Source: Serpens sp964410065 (GTDB taxonomy: Bacteria > Pseudomonadota > Gammaproteobacteria > Pseudomonadales > Pseudomonadaceae). From it: a DNA stretch of 64,000 nt. Both the position numbers and the translations under genes were made by a program. The notes under the pieces are model-generated. The model made no database searches, was not told the DNA's origin, and saw only the letters and a list, made by a program, of their open reading frames with translations. Shown here in pieces: positions 60,751 through 64,000 of the stretch. Position 1 is the first letter of the stretch. The number at the start of each line of letters is the position of its first letter. Location of the stretch: assembly GCA_964410065.1 (NCBI GenBank), contig CAYPFO010000008.1:22392-86391 (forward strand). Reading direction: 5' to 3'.

Positions 60751-62163
60751 CTAGCAGGGGCGTTCCGCGCCACGGCGCGCGTACCACCACCAGGTCACGG
60801 CGATGCAGCTCAGGTAGTAGGCAATGAACACGTAGAGGGCGGCCTCGGCGCTGCCGGTCATGGCCAGCGAGGTGCCGAACGCCTTGGGAATGAAGAAGCC
60901 GCCGAAGGCGCCGATGGCGGCGCTGAAGCCGATCACCGCGGCCGATTCGATGTTGGCGTTCCTGGTGGCCTGCTCCTCGGTGACCTGGCCGCGCTGCAGA
61001 CGGGCGTTCCACTCGCCGCGGAAGATCGCCGGGATCATGCAGAAGGTGGAGCCGTTGCCGATGCCGGCGAAGAAGAACAGCAGGATGAAGGCGGTCAGGA
61101 AGCCCCAGAAGTTGCCCTCGCCGCTCTCGCCCGGCAGGAAGGCGATGACCACGAACACGAAGGCGGCCATCAGCGCGTAGTTCCACAGGGTGATGCGCGC
61201 GCCGCCGAACTTGTCGGCCAGCATGCCGCCCAGGGTGCGGCTCAGGGCGCCGACCAGCGGGCCGAGGAAGGCGAACTGCAGCGGGTTGATGTCCGGGAAC
61301 TGGGTCTTGCTGAGCATGGCGAAGCCGGCGGAGAAGCCGATGAAGCTGCCGAAGGTGCCCACGTACAGCCAGCACATCAGCCAGTTGTGCTTGCGCCGGA
61401 AGATCACCGCCTGGGTCTTCACCGAGGCCTTGGCGTCGGCGATGTCGTGCATGCCGAACCAGGCGGCCAGGGACACCGCGGCAATGAACGGCACCCAGAT
61501 CAGGCCGGCGTTCTGCAGCCACAGCTGACCGCCGTCGCTCAGTTGCTGCGGCTCGCCGCCGAAGCTGCCGAACAGCCCGCCAAGCACCGCCAGCGGCACG
61601 GCGAACTGCATCACCGACACGCCCAGGTTGCCCAGGCCGGCGTTCAGGCCCAGGGCGGTGCCCTGGCGCGCCTTGGGGAAGAAGAAGCTGATGTTGGACA
61701 TGCTCGAGGAGAAGTTGCCGCCGCCGAAGCCGCACAGCAGGGCGATGATCACGAACACGCTGTAGGGGGTCTCGGGGTTCTGCACCGCGACGCTCATCCA
61801 GATGCAGGGAATGAGCAGCGAGGCGGTGCTCAGCGCCGTCCAGCGCCGGCCGCCGAAGATCGGCACCATGAAGGAGTAGAAGATGCGCAGCGTGGCCCCG
61901 GACACCGAGGGCAGCGCGGCGAGCATGAACAGCTGCTCGGTGCTGAAGCTGAAACCGACGCTGTTCAGGCGCACGGTCACGGCGCTCCACACCATCCACA
62001 CGGAGAAGGCCAGCAGCAGCGCGGGAATGGAGATCCACAGGTTGCGCGTGGCGATCCGCTGGCCCACGGCGTTCCAGAACACCGGGTCTTCCGGGCGCCA
62101 GTCCCGCAGCACGGGGCCGTCGGGGGTCGCCAGGCCGGCGACGGGTTTCTCGAGAACAGTCAT
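60751..62163 (-). CDS. narK2: Nitrate/nitrite transporter NarK2-type
   Basis: A 470-residue major facilitator of the NarK family with 12 or more helices. Conserved signature regions include NFSSSMSNISFFFPKARQGT, LADKFGGARITLWNY and GIGNGSTFCMIPAIF. An extra cytoplasmic N-terminus (about 35 residues) is usual for the nitrate/nitrite-antiport branch. AAGGAG precedes ATG 62163, three bases after narK1 ends. Confidence 0.95.
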   Translation of the reverse strand: MTVLEKPVAGLATPDGPVLRDWRPEDPVFWNAVGQRIATRNLWISIPALLLAFSVWMVWSAVTVRLNSVGFSFSTEQLFMLAALPSVSGATLRIFYSFMVPIFGGRRWTALSTASLLIPCIWMSVAVQNPETPYSVFVIIALLCGFGGGNFSSSMSNISFFFPKARQGTALGLNAGLGNLGVSVMQFAVPLAVLGGLFGSFGGEPQQLSDGGQLWLQNAGLIWVPFIAAVSLAAWFGMHDIADAKASVKTQAVIFRRKHNWLMCWLYVGTFGSFIGFSAGFAMLSKTQFPDINPLQFAFLGPLVGALSRTLGGMLADKFGGARITLWNYALMAAFVFVVIAFLPGESGEGNFWGFLTAFILLFFFAGIGNGSTFCMIPAIFRGEWNARLQRGQVTEEQATRNANIESAAVIGFSAAIGAFGGFFIPKAFGTSLAMTGSAEAALYVFIAYYLSCIAVTWWWYARRGAERPC

Positions 62164-62166
62164 CGG

Positions 62167-63432
62167 TCATTCTCCTTGGGCCAGGGCGCGCGCGGGCACA
62201 CCGGAACCCATGACGGGGGTTTTGCGGATTTCGCTGAAGTACATCCAGATGAGGGAGACCCAGACCACGCCGTACAGCAGCATGAAGGCGGAGGAGCGCA
62301 CGCCGGTGAGGTCCACCAGGGCGCCGAAGAGGATGGGCAGGATGAAGCCGCCGAGGCCGCCGGCCAGGCCGACGATGCCGGAGATGGCACCCATGTTGTG
62401 CGGGTACTCATCGGAGATGTACTTGAACACCGAGGCCTTGCCGAACGCCCAGGCGATGCCGACGACGAACATCAGCGCGGTGAACACCCACTCGTTGAGG
62501 CCGATGTGGAAGGTCTTCGGGCCGTTGACGGTCTGGATGGTGAAATCGGTCTGCGGGTAGGAGAGCAGGAACAGGCACACCCAGCTCACCCACATCACCC
62601 ACCAGGTCACGCTCTGCGCGCCCCAGCGGTCGGACATCCAGCCGCCCACCGCGCGCAGCACGCCGCCGGGCAGCGAGAAGCAGGCGGCCAGCAGCGCGGC
62701 GGTCTGCAGGGAGAAGCCGTACTCCTCGACGTAGTACTTGGTCATCCACAGGGCCAGGGCCACGTAGCCGCCGAAGACGATCGAGTAGTACTGGCAGTAG
62801 CGCCACACGGCCGGGTCCCTGAGCGCCGCCAGCTGCTCGCGCAGCGACACGCTGCTGGCCACCCGGTGGGCCTTGTTGTCGCTGGTGAAGAACCAGAACA
62901 GCAGCGCGGTGATGAACAGGATCGCCGAGAACACCTGGGGCACCAGTTGCCAGCTGCCGTAGGCGATCAGCGCCGGGGCGAGGAACTTGGTCAGCGCCGA
63001 GCCGGCATTGCCGGCGCCGAAGATGCCCATGGCCAGGCCCTGGTTGTCCTTGTCGAACCACTTGGCGACGTAGGCGATGCCCACCGAGAAGGAGCCGCCG
63101 GCCAGGCCGACGAACAGGCCCAGCACCAGGAACTGCCAGTAGGCGGTGGCTTCGGCGATCAGGTAGATGGGCAGCACGCAGGCCAGCATCAGCAGGAAGA
63201 ACACCACGCGCCCGCCGAAGCGGTCGGTGAGCATGCCCAGCGGCAGGCGCACCAGCGAGCCGGTGAGCACCGGCGTGGCGGCCAGCAGGCCGAACTGGGT
63301 TTCGTTGAGCTGGAGCAGTTCCTTGATCGGCACGCCGAGCACCGCGAACATCATCCAGACCATGAAGCAGACGGTAAACGCCAGGGTGCTCATACTCAGC
63401 ACCAGGGCTTGCTGTACCTTCGCACGACTCAT
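62167..63432 (-). CDS. narK1: Nitrate transporter NarK1-type
   Basis: A 421-residue major facilitator of the NarK family. It opens MSRAKVQQALVLSMSTLAFT and has GLAGGSFSVGIAYVAKWF plus AISGIVGLAGGLGGFILPIL, the two nitrate signatures. In P. aeruginosa and Paracoccus this NarK1-type paralogue behaves as a proton-linked importer, while NarK2 exchanges nitrite; that division is family knowledge. ATG 63432 follows GAGGTGG. It is the first gene of the operon. Confidence 0.95.
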   Translation of the reverse strand: MSRAKVQQALVLSMSTLAFTVCFMVWMMFAVLGVPIKELLQLNETQFGLLAATPVLTGSLVRLPLGMLTDRFGGRVVFFLLMLACVLPIYLIAEATAYWQFLVLGLFVGLAGGSFSVGIAYVAKWFDKDNQGLAMGIFGAGNAGSALTKFLAPALIAYGSWQLVPQVFSAILFITALLFWFFTSDNKAHRVASSVSLREQLAALRDPAVWRYCQYYSIVFGGYVALALWMTKYYVEEYGFSLQTAALLAACFSLPGGVLRAVGGWMSDRWGAQSVTWWVMWVSWVCLFLLSYPQTDFTIQTVNGPKTFHIGLNEWVFTALMFVVGIAWAFGKASVFKYISDEYPHNMGAISGIVGLAGGLGGFILPILFGALVDLTGVRSSAFMLLYGVVWVSLIWMYFSEIRKTPVMGSGVPARALAQGE

Positions 63433-63494
63433 AATCCACCTCGCCGATGGCTCCTTGTGTGGGTGCCATCTTGGGCGCGGCGGCCTCGTCAACC

Positions 63495-63508
63495 TTGATG
63501 AAAATCAT
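63495..63508. promoter_or_regulatory. ANR/DNR-type box for the nar operon
   Basis: TTGATGAAAATCAT matches TTGAT-N4-ATCAA with one mismatch. Its centre is about 70 bases from the narK1 start codon, so a transcript starting about 41 bases from the centre would have a leader of about 28 bases, the geometry expected of an ANR-activated promoter. Confidence 0.75.
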
Positions 63509-63546
63509 GGTGGACGTGGGGGTGGCGCTCCTAGGATCGGCCGGCT

Positions 63547-63562
63547 TACCCCGAAAGAGGTA
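63547..63562. promoter_or_regulatory. 7-2-7 NarL-type palindrome
   Basis: TACCCCG-AA-AGAGGTA fits the NarL consensus TACYYMT-NN-AKRRGTA with one mismatch. It lies about 46 bases upstream of the ANR box relative to narK1, and also in the upstream region of narX, so phospho-NarL could act on both divergent genes. Confidence 0.7.
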
Positions 63563-63665
63563 ATCCCGTTTTCTTCGGAAAACCCCTTGTTTTTCAATAG
63601 ATTGGATTTCCACTTCGGTTCGCTGCGGGTGCCGCGTGGGTACCGCGAACTCTTTGGAGGTAGCT

Positions 63666-64000
63666 GTGGCAAAACGCTGGTGGAATGGCTCGCTGCCCGC
63701 CCGGGCCGGGGTCGCGGTGTCGCTGATCGTGATCTTCGCGCTGGCCAGCGCGCTCAGCTCGGGGCTGATTGCCAAGCTCAGCGAAGGGGATGCCGCGGCC
63801 ATCAACACCGCCGGCTCGCTGCGCATGGCCATCTACCGCATGACCTGGAAGCTGGAGGCCGAGCACAGCACGGAACAGGTGCGCCAGTTGACCACGCAGT
63901 TCGAGGAGCGCCTGGCCAGCCCGGCGCTGACCCTGGAGCTGAAGAGCAATGCCGATCTGCATGACGCCTACCTGGCGCTGCAGCAACGCTGGCGGGAGGA
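63666..64000 (+). CDS. narX: Nitrate/nitrite sensor kinase NarX, N-terminal part (cut by window edge)
   Basis: Starts at GTG 63666 with TGGAGG six bases upstream. About 111 residues are visible: a membrane helix (about 12-33) and then the periplasmic sensor domain with the P-box INTAGSLRMAIYRM (about 48-61) known to bind nitrate in NarX. Diverging from narK1 and sharing its control region, as narXL does in pseudomonads. The transmitter domain lies outside the window. Confidence 0.9.
   Translation, partial: MAKRWWNGSLPARAGVAVSLIVIFALASALSSGLIAKLSEGDAAAINTAGSLRMAIYRMTWKLEAEHSTEQVRQLTTQFEERLASPALTLELKSNADLHDAYLALQQRWRE

Noticed and set aside
56940..60827. A stop-free frame of about 1295 codons on the plus strand opposite narG
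   Set aside because: It is a shadow of the very GC-rich narG coding strand. It has no ribosome site, no protein signatures and strange composition, while narG is fully recognisable.
60691..63498. A 935-codon plus-strand frame opposite narK2 and narK1
   Set aside because: Same cause as above: G- or C-ending codons on the minus strand leave no stops. The translation is low-complexity His/Gly/Glu/Ala sequence.

Overview
The window is a chromosomal segment of a gamma-proteobacterium of the genus Pseudomonas, most like the stutzeri/mendocina-type nitrate-respiring pseudomonads. The basis is an OprL-type Pal, an OprD porin, the run ybgF-pal-tolBARQ-ybgC-ruvBAC-pmpR-aspS-dps-cold-shock that mirrors the P. 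aeruginosa order, and a narK1K2GHJI-ppiC-moaA cluster in the same order as P. aeruginosa. Species cannot be fixed from the sequence alone. Host DNA is GC-rich; one block of about 9 kb is visibly lower in GC and is an integrated filamentous phage.

Layout. 1-279: start of an FAD monooxygenase. 718-3786: two tandem secreted lipases plus their foldase. 3787-4398: a nest of dispersed intergenic repeats. 4399-7593: a CopD-like membrane protein, hemN with an ANR-type box, and nadA. 7755-7984: two identical tRNA-Lys(CTT) genes. 8284-13520: the Tol-Pal envelope operon. 13543-15807: ruvABC. 15978-20281: pmpR/yebC, aspS, dps and a membrane cold-shock-domain fusion. 20748-27702: sstT, an RluA-type synthase, slyX, a HIT protein, an OprD porin, a thioesterase and proS. 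27782-34171: a lipoprotein-like hydrolase, LysE exporter, Tsx-like channel, GST, an aminotransferase facing a MarR regulator across a perfect palindrome, a BenE transporter and a small helical protein. 34315-35783: a sirtuin and two small unknown genes.

36000-45135 is a complete Pf-type inovirus (filamentous phage) inserted in the 3' end of tRNA-Ser(CGA). It has 35-bp att repeats, paired TCGACACTT arm sites at both ends, a divergent repressor/excisionase switch with three operator-like palindromes, early genes, a highly structured 340-bp non-coding region, ssDNA-binding protein, small membrane proteins, major coat protein followed by the central terminator, a TspB-like adsorption protein, a pVI-like protein, Zot, replication protein and integrase. 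Nothing in it looks broken, so it may be inducible.

45304-49859: purC (long ADE1-like form), bamC, dapA, gcvR, bcp and tusA. 49966-51399: a BepA-like protease. 51497-63432: the respiratory nitrate reductase operon on the minus strand (narK1, narK2, narG, narH, narJ, narI, ppiC, moaA), with the start of narX diverging at 63666. The shared narK1/narX intergenic region has an ANR box and a 7-2-7 NarL palindrome. tusA, moaA and hemN fit the same physiology: sulfur transfer for molybdenum cofactor, cofactor synthesis and anaerobic haem synthesis. A 140-bp MITE-like element sits inside the operon between ppiC and moaA, and a duplicated narH start creates a 32-codon leader ORF between narG and narH.

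I saw no CRISPR array, no rRNA and no intact insertion sequence.
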